Below, piece after piece: positions 32,948-40,180 of a stretch of DNA of 64,000 bases (its first letter is position 1; every line of letters begins with the position of its first letter). The DNA lies in NCBI GenBank assembly GCA_002412795.1, contig DHVS01000028.1:1-64000 (forward strand), read 5' to 3'. Below the pieces are notes generated by a model. It had not been told where the DNA came from. It ran no database searches and was given only the letters and a program-made list of their open reading frames with translations. This stretch comes from a bacterium UBP2_UBA5202 (lineage in GTDB: Bacteria > Edwardsbacteria > AC1 > EtOH8). Position numbers and translations under genes: made by a program.

Positions 32948-34387
32948 ATGAAAAACTTTGCCCAAAAAGTCCTGGCGGCCCTTCCTTCCAAAGGTTTGGA
33001 TTATGCCGATGTCCGGGTGACCGGCCAGACCAGCGAGAACATTTCCACCAAGAACGGCAGCGTGGAGGCTGTCACCAAGAGCTCCGATTCCGGTTTCGGG
33101 CTCCGGGTGCTGGTCAACGGCGCCTGGGGCTTCGCTTCCAGCTCCCGGCTGGAAGCGGCCGAGATCCGGAAAGTGGTAAAAGACGCCATCGAGATCGCCA
33201 AAGCCAGCGGCCTGACCAGTGTGGAAAAGGTGGAGATGTCCAGTCTGAAGCCCCAGAAGGGCAGTTATAAAACCCCGGTCAGAATCGACCCCTTCCAGGT
33301 TCCGCTGGAAAGAAAGATAGACCTGCTGTTAAAGGCCGACGCCATCATGCGCCGGAACAGGAAGGTCAAGATGGCCAAGGGCGGGCTGTGGTTCCTTAAG
33401 GGGGAAAAGGTCTTCGCCTCCACCCAGGGCACTATGGTCAGCGAGCACCGCACCGAATCCGGCGGCGAGATCAGCGCCTTCGCCATTGAGGGTTCCCAGG
33501 TCCAGACCCGCAGCTACCCCAACATGAGCGGCGACACCCGCCAGGCCGGCTATGAGTTCATCGAGCAGATGGACCTGGCCGGAAACGCCGAGCGCACCGC
33601 CTGCGAAGCCGCCATGCTGCTGACCGCCCCCCCCTGCCCCGCCAAAATTTCCACCATCATCATCGCCACCAACCAGCTGGCCCTGCAGGTCCACGAGTCC
33701 ATCGGGCATCCCATAGAGCTGGACCGGGTCTACGGCACCGAGGCCAGCTACGCCGGCACCAGTTTTTTGACCACCGACAAGCTGAACAAACTGAAATACG
33801 GCTCCGACATCGTCAACGTCACGGCCGACGCCACCACCCCCGGCGGCCTGGGTACCTTCGGCTGGGATGACGAGGGCGTGCCGGCCCAGAAAGTGTCCAT
33901 CATCCGGAGGGGAAAGTTCGTGGGATACCTGACCTCGCGGGAGACCGCCCCCCGGCTTGGTTTGGCCTCGGGCGGCGCCATGCGGGCCGACGGCTGGAAC
34001 CGGATCCCCCTCATCCGGATGACCAACATCAACCTGGAGCCGGGCAGGTGGAATTACGAAGACCTGGTCGCCGACACCAAAGACGCAGTGCTGTTCGACA
34101 CCACCAAGACCTGGAGCATCGACGACAAGCGCCTTAACTTTCAGTTCGCCACCGAGATCGCCTGGGAGATCAAGCACGGGAAACTGACCGGCCGGGTATT
34201 CAAGAACGCCACCTACACCGGGATCACCCCGGCCTTCTGGAACAACTGCGACGCGGTCTGCGACAAAAGGTCGTGGCACCTGTGGGGGGTGCCCAACTGC
34301 GGTAAGGGACAGCCGGGCCAAAGCGCCCACGTGGGCCACGGGGTGGCCCCGGCCCGCTTCCAGAAAGTGCAGATCGGGGTTTCCTGA
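32948..34387 (+). CDS. tldD: TldD-family metallopeptidase
   Basis: The 479-residue cytoplasmic zinc protease belongs to the TldD/PmbA (U62) family, which acts on unfolded peptides and precursor peptides. The metal motif HExxxH is in VHESIGHPIELDR. YGTEASYAGTSFLTTDKL and the C-terminal HVGHGVAPARFQKVQIGV are typical. The usual partner gene tldE/pmbA does not follow; a TPR lipoprotein does, after a terminator-like hairpin. TldD normally works as a heterodimer, so the partner must be elsewhere or absent. Confidence 0.92.
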   Translation: MKNFAQKVLAALPSKGLDYADVRVTGQTSENISTKNGSVEAVTKSSDSGFGLRVLVNGAWGFASSSRLEAAEIRKVVKDAIEIAKASGLTSVEKVEMSSLKPQKGSYKTPVRIDPFQVPLERKIDLLLKADAIMRRNRKVKMAKGGLWFLKGEKVFASTQGTMVSEHRTESGGEISAFAIEGSQVQTRSYPNMSGDTRQAGYEFIEQMDLAGNAERTACEAAMLLTAPPCPAKISTIIIATNQLALQVHESIGHPIELDRVYGTEASYAGTSFLTTDKLNKLKYGSDIVNVTADATTPGGLGTFGWDDEGVPAQKVSIIRRGKFVGYLTSRETAPRLGLASGGAMRADGWNRIPLIRMTNINLEPGRWNYEDLVADTKDAVLFDTTKTWSIDDKRLNFQFATEIAWEIKHGKLTGRVFKNATYTGITPAFWNNCDAVCDKRSWHLWGVPNCGKGQPGQSAHVGHGVAPARFQKVQIGVS

Positions 34388-34401
34388 AAATAATAATTGA
34401 G

Positions 34402-34433
34402 CAACGGGTCAGTTTAATCTGACCTGTTGTTTT
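34402..34433 (+). terminator. Terminator-like hairpin after tldD
   Basis: CAACGGGTCAG and CTGACCTGTTG pair over 11 bp with one G-U pair and a TTTAAT loop, followed by only four T. It lies just 15 nt after the tldD stop, before the TPR lipoprotein gene, and may give partial termination. Confidence 0.6.
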
Positions 34434-34439
34434 AGGCGG

Positions 34440-36029
34440 GTGAATTTGAATAACGTTATGAAAAATATCTCCAGGCTGATGCCCCGGTTCCTGGCGGCGG
34501 CCCTGCTGGTCTCAGCAGCCGGCGGCTGCGCTTATTTCAACAGCTACTATAACGCCAAGAAGCTGTACGATTCAGGGACCCGCAGCCGCCGGGGGTTCCC
34601 CGATACCCTGGCCGCCGCCGGGGCTCATGCCTCCGCCCTGCAGCAGGCCGCCGACAAGTTTGCCGGAGTGGCAGGAAAATATCCCGGCAGCCGCTGGGCG
34701 GCCCCCAGCCTGTATTACATGGGCAACTGTTTTTTCTTTACCGGGCAGAACGAAAAAGCCCTCCGCAAGTATCAGGAGGTCTGGCAGTTCCATGGGCAGG
34801 GTAAACATGCCCCGCTGGCCCGGCTTAATTCGGCGATATTGAATTACAAACTGGGAGATTACCCCGCCGCCCTGACCGACATCCAGCTATTAAGGTCCGG
34901 AACCGATCAGAAGATCCACCGGCGGATCTCTTTTCTGGAGGCCGAGATCGCCCAGGTCTCCGGCGACTATACCCAGGCGGCCATCCTCTGGCAGAGGTTC
35001 CTGTTCAACCATCCCAAGGGCGATTTTACGGTTGACGCCAGGTTCAAATATGCCCAGTGTCTGCTGGCCCTGGGGCAACACCGCCAGGCCGGGCTGGAGT
35101 TGGAGATGCTGGCCGGAAAGCGGCTTCCCCAGAAGACAGGCTACCAGGTGAAAATGCTTTTGGCCCAAAGCTATCAGACCTCGGGCGAAACGGAAAAGGC
35201 CCTGGGAATCTATCAGTCGTTGCAAAAAAAATACCTCCCCAACACGCCCCAGTCGGCTTTACTGGATCTTTTGATCTGCCAGATAAAAGCCCGGCAGACC
35301 GCAGACTCATCAGCCAACCAGTTGTACGCCCAACTGGTTCAGAAGCACCCCCAAAGCCTGGCGGCCTCGGTGGCCTACTGCCGGATGGGAGAACTGCAGG
35401 AAGCCGCCCAAAATCTGGACAGCGCCAAGGCCCTGTTTACCCTGTCCAGCCGGGGAACAAGCTACGATTTCGATTACCCGGACTTTGCCGGCATCCGGGC
35501 CCTGGCCCTCAAAAAGATGGAGAACATCTCCCTGTTGGGCGGATACCGCCAGCAGCTTGATTCCGCGGAGGCCGAACAGAACGCCCAGCTGCTGTTCCTG
35601 ATGGCTGAGCATTATTTATTCGGACTGAACCAGCCGGACTCGGCAGTCTCGGTGTATCTCAAGCTGGCTTCCGGCTACCCCACTTTGCCCATCGCCGCCA
35701 AATCGCTTTACGCCGCAGCCTGGACCCTGGACAAATATCACCGGGATTCCGTCCAGGTTAATAACTACCGCCTTCAACTGGTGGAGAAGTACCCCTATAC
35801 CCGCTACGCCAACGCCGCCCGGATGGAGATGGGATTGCCGCCCGACCTGGCGGTCAGCGACAGCGAGCCCACCATAGAATTCAAGCTTAAACCCAGGGCG
35901 GCCCCGGCCAAGCCCGATACCGCGGCGCCGCCGGATGAATTACAGTCAGAGCCAGGTCCCCGGGACATTCCGGCGCCGGCCATCCCGGGGCCGCCGGGCG
36001 ATGATAAACTAAAATCGATAGACAGATGA
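34440..36029 (+). CDS. TPR-rich lipoprotein (BamD/PorW-like architecture)
   Basis: The 529-residue lipoprotein has a signal with lipobox LLVSAAGGC; Cys30 is the lipidated residue and is followed by AYFNSYYNAKKLYDSG, a start seen in many envelope TPR lipoproteins of the FCB group. Repeats of about 35 residues follow (AAPSLYYMGNCFFFTGQNEKALRKYQ, split at CFFFTG; DARFKYAQCLLALGQHRQA). The last 50 residues are Pro-rich. It is anchored facing the periplasm; envelope assembly or secretion scaffolding is possible but not shown. A GTG start at 34440 or an ATG at 34458 both keep the signal. The stop overlaps pyrK by 4 nt. Confidence 0.8.
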   Translation: MNLNNVMKNISRLMPRFLAAALLVSAAGGCAYFNSYYNAKKLYDSGTRSRRGFPDTLAAAGAHASALQQAADKFAGVAGKYPGSRWAAPSLYYMGNCFFFTGQNEKALRKYQEVWQFHGQGKHAPLARLNSAILNYKLGDYPAALTDIQLLRSGTDQKIHRRISFLEAEIAQVSGDYTQAAILWQRFLFNHPKGDFTVDARFKYAQCLLALGQHRQAGLELEMLAGKRLPQKTGYQVKMLLAQSYQTSGETEKALGIYQSLQKKYLPNTPQSALLDLLICQIKARQTADSSANQLYAQLVQKHPQSLAASVAYCRMGELQEAAQNLDSAKALFTLSSRGTSYDFDYPDFAGIRALALKKMENISLLGGYRQQLDSAEAEQNAQLLFLMAEHYLFGLNQPDSAVSVYLKLASGYPTLPIAAKSLYAAAWTLDKYHRDSVQVNNYRLQLVEKYPYTRYANAARMEMGLPPDLAVSDSEPTIEFKLKPRAAPAKPDTAAPPDELQSEPGPRDIPAPAIPGPPGDDKLKSIDR

Positions 36030-36796
36030 TGTTAGAGCAAAAAGCAACTATCACCTCCCACCAGAAGATAGCCCCCCGGGTATTCCTGATGGCCTTTGCT
36101 TCGCCGCAGATGGCCGCCCAGGCCAGTCCAGGGCAGTTCGTCCATTTAAAACCGTCCGCGCCAGGCCCCCTGTTGTTAAGACGGCCGTTCAGCATCAACC
36201 GGGTGGAGGGAAAGAACATATTCATCATGTACCGGGTGGTGGGCCGGGGCACCTCCCTCATCTCTTCCCTGCCCAAGGGGACGGAGATTGATGTGCTGGG
36301 GCCGTTGGGAAACGGATTTGAGATCAGCCGGAAATACCAAGAGCATGTGCTTCTGGCCGGGGGCATGGGCCTGGCCCCGATGCAGTTCCTGGCCGGCCGG
36401 TTGAAGGCCATGAAGCTGGAGTCACGGTTTTTTTACGGATGCTCCTGTAAAAAAGAACTTTTGCCCTGCCCAACTCCCGGCAAGGTCATCGCCACCGATG
36501 ACGGCAGCTGCGGACACAAGGGATTTGTGACAGATGCCTTTCTTTCCCGGATTGACAAGTTCAAAAAACCGGTGGTCTATGCCTGCGGCCCCTGGCCGAT
36601 GCTCAGGCGCACGGCGCTGATCTGCCGTCAGCACCACATCGACTGCCAGGTCTCCCTGGAGGCATTCATGGCCTGCGGAGTGGGCGCCTGCCAGGGATGC
36701 GTGGTCAAGGGGGTTAAGGAATACGTCACCGTCTGCCGCCAGGGACCGGTGTTCGACAGCCGGGAGATAGACTGGGAGCAGGAGTCCGGACTATGA
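36026..36796 (+). CDS. pyrK: Dihydroorotate dehydrogenase electron-transfer subunit PyrK
   Basis: The 256-residue subunit passes electrons from PyrD to NAD+ through FAD and a [2Fe-2S] cluster. The FAD-binding RPFSIN motif is in LLRRPFSINRVEG. LLAGGMGLAPMQFLA is the nicotinamide-binding loop. Cluster cysteines are in CGVGACQGCVVKG and VTVCRQGP. The ATG overlaps the TPR lipoprotein stop (ATGA) and the stop overlaps pyrD by 4 nt. Confidence 0.95.
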   Translation: MMLEQKATITSHQKIAPRVFLMAFASPQMAAQASPGQFVHLKPSAPGPLLLRRPFSINRVEGKNIFIMYRVVGRGTSLISSLPKGTEIDVLGPLGNGFEISRKYQEHVLLAGGMGLAPMQFLAGRLKAMKLESRFFYGCSCKKELLPCPTPGKVIATDDGSCGHKGFVTDAFLSRIDKFKKPVVYACGPWPMLRRTALICRQHHIDCQVSLEAFMACGVGACQGCVVKGVKEYVTVCRQGPVFDSREIDWEQESGL

Positions 36797-37725
36797 AAGA
36801 CATCAGGACAAAGAACGTGGACGTCTCGGTGGAGATCGCCGGGATCAAAATGAGGAATCCGGTGCTGGCCGCCTCCGGCACCTTCGGCTACGGGACGGAA
36901 TATCTTCCACTGGTTTCCCCCGCCCTGTTCGGGGCCGTGATCACCAAAACCATCACCCTGCTGCCCCGGGCCGGAAACAAGCCGCCCCGGATCTATGAGA
37001 CCCCCGGCGGAATGCTTAATTCAATCGGCCTGGCCAACGTGGGGGCGAAAAAATTTTTGGCGGAAAAACTGCCCGAGCTGCTATCCCGCCACCCGGTGGT
37101 GATCGTCAACATCGCCGGCAATACCATGGAGGAATACGTTGAACTGGCCGGGTTGCTCAAAGGCCGGCCTGGCATCTCCGGGATCGAACTGAATATCTCC
37201 TGCCCCAACGTCAGGCAGGGGGGAGTGGCCTTCGGTTCCGATCCCGTCCAGGCCGCCAGGCTGACCGCCCTGGTTAAAAAGGCGATTGACCAGCCGCTGA
37301 TCGTCAAGCTAAGCCCCAACGTGGCGGACATCGCGGCCATCGCCCGGGCGGTGGAACAGGCCGGGGCCGACGCCATCTCGCTGATCAACACCCTTTACGG
37401 CATGGCCGTGGACATCGAAAAACAGAAGCCGGTGCTGGGCAACGTCACCGGCGGTCTTTCCGGACCGGCTGTCAAACCGGTGGCCCTCTACAACGTATTC
37501 AAGGCCGGGCGGGCGGTAAAGATCCCGGTGATCGGCCTGGGCGGCATCATGAACTCTGCTGATGCGGTGGAGTTCCTGCTGGCCGGGGCGGCAGCGGTCC
37601 AGATCGGCACCGCCTCCTTTGTAAATCCCGGCACGGTAAAAGAAATCGTGAACGGACTGAAGGATTATTGTCTTAAAAAGGGATACTCAAAAGTTTCACA
37701 GATCACGGGAAAACTTGCGCTATGA
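36793..37725 (+). CDS. pyrD: Dihydroorotate dehydrogenase class 1B catalytic subunit
   Basis: The 310-residue TIM-barrel flavoenzyme oxidises dihydroorotate to orotate in pyrimidine synthesis. It contains NPVLAASGTFGYGTEY, NSIGLANVG, ELNISCPNVRQGG with the catalytic Cys, VKLSPNVADI and GLGGIMNSADAVEFLLAGA. The neighbouring pyrK defines it as the NAD-dependent class 1B form. It is joined to pyrK and rlpA by 4-nt overlaps. Confidence 0.97.
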   Translation: MKDIRTKNVDVSVEIAGIKMRNPVLAASGTFGYGTEYLPLVSPALFGAVITKTITLLPRAGNKPPRIYETPGGMLNSIGLANVGAKKFLAEKLPELLSRHPVVIVNIAGNTMEEYVELAGLLKGRPGISGIELNISCPNVRQGGVAFGSDPVQAARLTALVKKAIDQPLIVKLSPNVADIAAIARAVEQAGADAISLINTLYGMAVDIEKQKPVLGNVTGGLSGPAVKPVALYNVFKAGRAVKIPVIGLGGIMNSADAVEFLLAGAAAVQIGTASFVNPGTVKEIVNGLKDYCLKKGYSKVSQITGKLAL

Positions 37726-38177
37726 AAATAACCCCCTGGTCATTGGCCCTCCTGTCCGGGCTTTTGGGCTGCGCCCCCGCCCCCATCTATAGGAGCGGGA
37801 CGGCAGGCACCAGCCCTGTCAGGGAAACTGCGGCGGAGCAGAAAGTACAGCCCCCGGCCAAAACCGAACCCTGGCCGCTGGCAGTCCAGCAGGGATTGGC
37901 CAGCTATTACGGCCGGGAATTCCACGGGCGCAAGACCGCCAACGGCGAGACCTTTGACATGGAGGCCATGACCGCCGCCCACCGCACCCTGCCCTTCGGC
38001 ACCATGGTCCGGGTCACCAATATTAAGACCGGTCAGAGAGTGATGGTCAAGATCAACGACCGCGGGCCTTTCGTGGATGGCAGGATAATTGACCTGTCCC
38101 AGGGCGCCGCCAGAAAGATCGGGATAGAAGGAGTGGAACCGGTCCGGCTGGAGATAATCCAGCAAACGGACAAATAA
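37722..38177 (+). CDS. rlpA: RlpA-like septal/rare lipoprotein with DPBB domain
   Basis: The 151-residue lipoprotein has the lipobox SGLLGC (Cys at 17) and a double-psi beta-barrel domain (about 58-150). The active-site residues His and Asp are in MTAAHRTLPFGTMVRV and KINDRGPFVDGRIIDLS. RlpA of Pseudomonas is a lytic transglycosylase of naked glycan strands. The SPOR domain found in many RlpA proteins is missing, so this is the short form. It is translationally coupled to pyrD (ATGA overlap), an odd place for an envelope gene. Confidence 0.92.
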   Translation: MKITPWSLALLSGLLGCAPAPIYRSGTAGTSPVRETAAEQKVQPPAKTEPWPLAVQQGLASYYGREFHGRKTANGETFDMEAMTAAHRTLPFGTMVRVTNIKTGQRVMVKINDRGPFVDGRIIDLSQGAARKIGIEGVEPVRLEIIQQTDK

Positions 38178-38198
38178 TATTTTCAGAGGCCATAAATA

Positions 38199-38678
38199 AT
38201 GGAAAAGATTTTAACTATCCTTTTGGGTGCTACCATCTTTTTGGGATGCGCTCATATGCACACCGTTTCAAAAGATTGTCCCCTTTCCGTTTTGGAAAAA
38301 ATAAACAAAAAGTCTGAAAACAACAAATTGGTGGTAAATTTCAAAAACGGCAATAGCTTGTCCAGCAAGGGGATATTTATCACTTCTGACACAATCACCG
38401 TTTTTGGGGATACCTCAAGGATATTTAAAACTACAGACATTAGTGATATTACCATTATAAATAAAAAACTTGGGATGTATGATGGTGCTAAAATCGGTTA
38501 TCTAAGTTTTGCATCGGCAGGCTTACTTTTCGCTTTATTTGAAAGCAACGATATTTTAGTTTCAAAACAACAAAAAATACTGATATCTTTCACGGTTTTG
38601 GGAGGGATTGGGTGCGCAACCGGTGCTATATTAGGTTTTCCTGTTGGCCGGAGAGATAAATATGTATTTGAAAAATAG
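38199..38678 (+). CDS. AT-rich small lipoprotein of unknown function
   Basis: The 159-residue product has a lipoprotein signal (LLGATIFLGC, Cys about 17). A central beta-rich stretch (LVVNFKNGNSLSSKG, ITSDTITVFGD) is followed by two hydrophobic segments near 100-113 and 128-150, the second Gly-rich (GGIGCATGAILGFPVG). I do not recognise the family. Base composition is visibly more AT-rich than in the neighbours, as in the genes at 51664 and 55263, suggesting recent acquisition. It lies between rlpA and pyrF in the pyr operon. Confidence 0.7.
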   Translation: MEKILTILLGATIFLGCAHMHTVSKDCPLSVLEKINKKSENNKLVVNFKNGNSLSSKGIFITSDTITVFGDTSRIFKTTDISDITIINKKLGMYDGAKIGYLSFASAGLLFALFESNDILVSKQQKILISFTVLGGIGCATGAILGFPVGRRDKYVFEK

Positions 38679-38734
38679 ATTTTCATCAGTGGATATGAAG
38701 CATTAACATACTTACACCTATCAATAGGAGACTA

Positions 38735-39469
38735 ATGCAAATCCCCAAAAATGAACGCCTGATCGTAGCCCTGGACGTACCCTCCTACTCCGAAGCCGAG
38801 AAGTTGATCAAGGATATCTCCGGCCCGGTAAAATACTTCAAGGTCGGCAGCCAGCTGTTCACCGCCTGCGGTCCCAAAATAGTGGAGTTGATAAAAGCAC
38901 AGGGCGGAAAGATATTTCTGGACCTTAAATTCCATGACATCCCAAATACCGTTGGCAAGGCCGCCGTGTCGGCGGTGGAACTTGGAGTGGACATGTTCAA
39001 CCTCCACTCCATGGGCGGATTTGAGATGATGGAAGAAGCGGCCAATGCCGCCCTGGAGGCCTGCGCCAGGTTCAAGAAACCCAAGCCGGTGATCCTGGGG
39101 GTGACCGTGCTGACCAGTTTTGATGAAGCCACCTTCAGTGATGTGCTGGGCGCTCCCGGCCGGGGCATCCCGGAACAGGTGCTGCACCTGGCCCGGCTGA
39201 CCAAGAGCGCCGGGCTGGACGGCGTGGTGGCCTCGCCCCAGGAGATAGAACTGCTGAGGAAGAACATGCCCGAAGATTTTGTGATCCTGACCCCGGGGAT
39301 CAGGCCGCTGGACGCCGAGGTTGGCGATCAGAAGAGGATATTGACTCCCGGCCAGGCCATTGCCCTGGGAGCCGATTACCTGGTGGTGGGCCGGCCCATC
39401 ACCGGCGCCAAAGACAGGAACGCCGCCGCCCAAAACATCCAAAAGGAGATCCAAGATGCCATTAGATAA
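38735..39469 (+). CDS. pyrF: Orotidine 5'-phosphate decarboxylase
   Basis: The 244-residue enzyme makes UMP from OMP. The catalytic Lys-Asp array is in FLDLKFHDIPNTV, with GVTVLTSFDEATF, ILTPGIRP and DYLVVGRPITGAKD giving the phosphate-binding loop. Length is that of the type I bacterial enzyme. AGGAG lies upstream of the ATG. It overlaps pyrE by 14 nt. Confidence 0.97.
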   Translation: MQIPKNERLIVALDVPSYSEAEKLIKDISGPVKYFKVGSQLFTACGPKIVELIKAQGGKIFLDLKFHDIPNTVGKAAVSAVELGVDMFNLHSMGGFEMMEEAANAALEACARFKKPKPVILGVTVLTSFDEATFSDVLGAPGRGIPEQVLHLARLTKSAGLDGVVASPQEIELLRKNMPEDFVILTPGIRPLDAEVGDQKRILTPGQAIALGADYLVVGRPITGAKDRNAAAQNIQKEIQDAIR

Positions 39470-40037
39470 ACAGGAGATCAAAGACGTTCTGGTCAACCGG
39501 CAGGTGCTGCTGGACGGCCACTTTTTGCTGACCTCGGGAAAACACAGCCGGTATTATTTCGAGAAATTCAGGATCCTGCAGTATCCCCGGGACAGCCAGG
39601 CCTTTTGCGGGATGATCGCCGAGCATTTCAAGGATGCCGGAATTCAGACCGTGGCCGGCCCCACCACCGGCGGCATCATCATCGCCTCCGAAGTGGCCCG
39701 GCAGATGAACAAAAAGGCTATCTACGCCGAGCGGACCCCGGAGGGCCGGGGTTTCTTAAGGGGAATGTCCCTGACCCCAGGCGAAAAAGTGCTGGTGGTG
39801 GACGATGTGATGACCACCGGCGGCTCGGTGATCGAGACCATCGAGGCGGTCAAGCGGGCCGGAGCGCAATTGATGGGCGTGGCGGTGTTCATCGACCGCA
39901 GTTCCAAGGCCCCGGATTTCGGCGTGCCGTTTTTGGGGATCTACGGGGAAAAGGTGGAGACCTTTGACCCGGCCGATTGTCCGCTGTGCAAGCAGGGAAT
40001 ACCCCTGGCCAAGCACGGCAGCAATCCCAATAAATAA
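39456..40037 (+). CDS. pyrE: Orotate phosphoribosyltransferase
   Basis: The 193-residue enzyme joins orotate and PRPP to form OMP. It has the PRPP-binding motif VLVVDDVMTTGGSVIETIEA and the lead-in LTSGKHSRYYFEKF and AGPTTGGIIIASEVARQ. The start at 39456 (MPLDKQEIKDVL) lies inside the end of pyrF; an upstream ATG at 39360 in the same frame would add 32 residues of out-of-frame pyrF sequence and is rejected. It closes the pyr operon before a strong terminator. Confidence 0.95.
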   Translation: MPLDKQEIKDVLVNRQVLLDGHFLLTSGKHSRYYFEKFRILQYPRDSQAFCGMIAEHFKDAGIQTVAGPTTGGIIIASEVARQMNKKAIYAERTPEGRGFLRGMSLTPGEKVLVVDDVMTTGGSVIETIEAVKRAGAQLMGVAVFIDRSSKAPDFGVPFLGIYGEKVETFDPADCPLCKQGIPLAKHGSNPNK

Positions 40038-40050
40038 ATGAACCTCAGAC

Positions 40051-40090
40051 AAAAAAAGACGCCATCATTTCTGATGGCGTCTTTTTTCTT
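40051..40090. terminator. Bidirectional terminator between pyrE and the SBP-TonB gene
   Basis: GACGCCATCA-TTTC-TGATGGCGTC (40058-40081) is a perfect 10-bp stem with an A tract before and a T tract after it, so it can stop the plus-strand pyr operon and the minus-strand gene ending at 40181. Confidence 0.9.
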
Positions 40091-40106
40091 TGACTCAATT
40101 TACAAA

Positions 40107-40161
40107 GGTAATTCACGCGTCCGACGCAGCCGCTAAAGGTGGCGTAGTAGGATGAATTACC
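40107..40161. repeat. Inverted-repeat element with GGTAATTCA ends
   Basis: GGTAATTCA (40107-40115) and TGAATTACC (40153-40161) enclose GTCCGACGCAGCCGCTAAAG and GTGGCGTAGTAGG. The inner words recur at 63350-63376 (GTCCGCCGCAGCCGC) and, in coding sequence, in the ppdK tail (GCCAAAGCCTTGGCGTAGG, 43688-43706). Confidence 0.6.
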
Positions 40162-40180
40162 CCTACGGCAAAATATCAAA

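Noticed and set aside
39360..39455. Upstream start for pyrE at 39360
   Set aside because: It adds 32 Trp/Pro/Lys-rich residues that are pyrF read in another frame; the start at 39456 matches the family.
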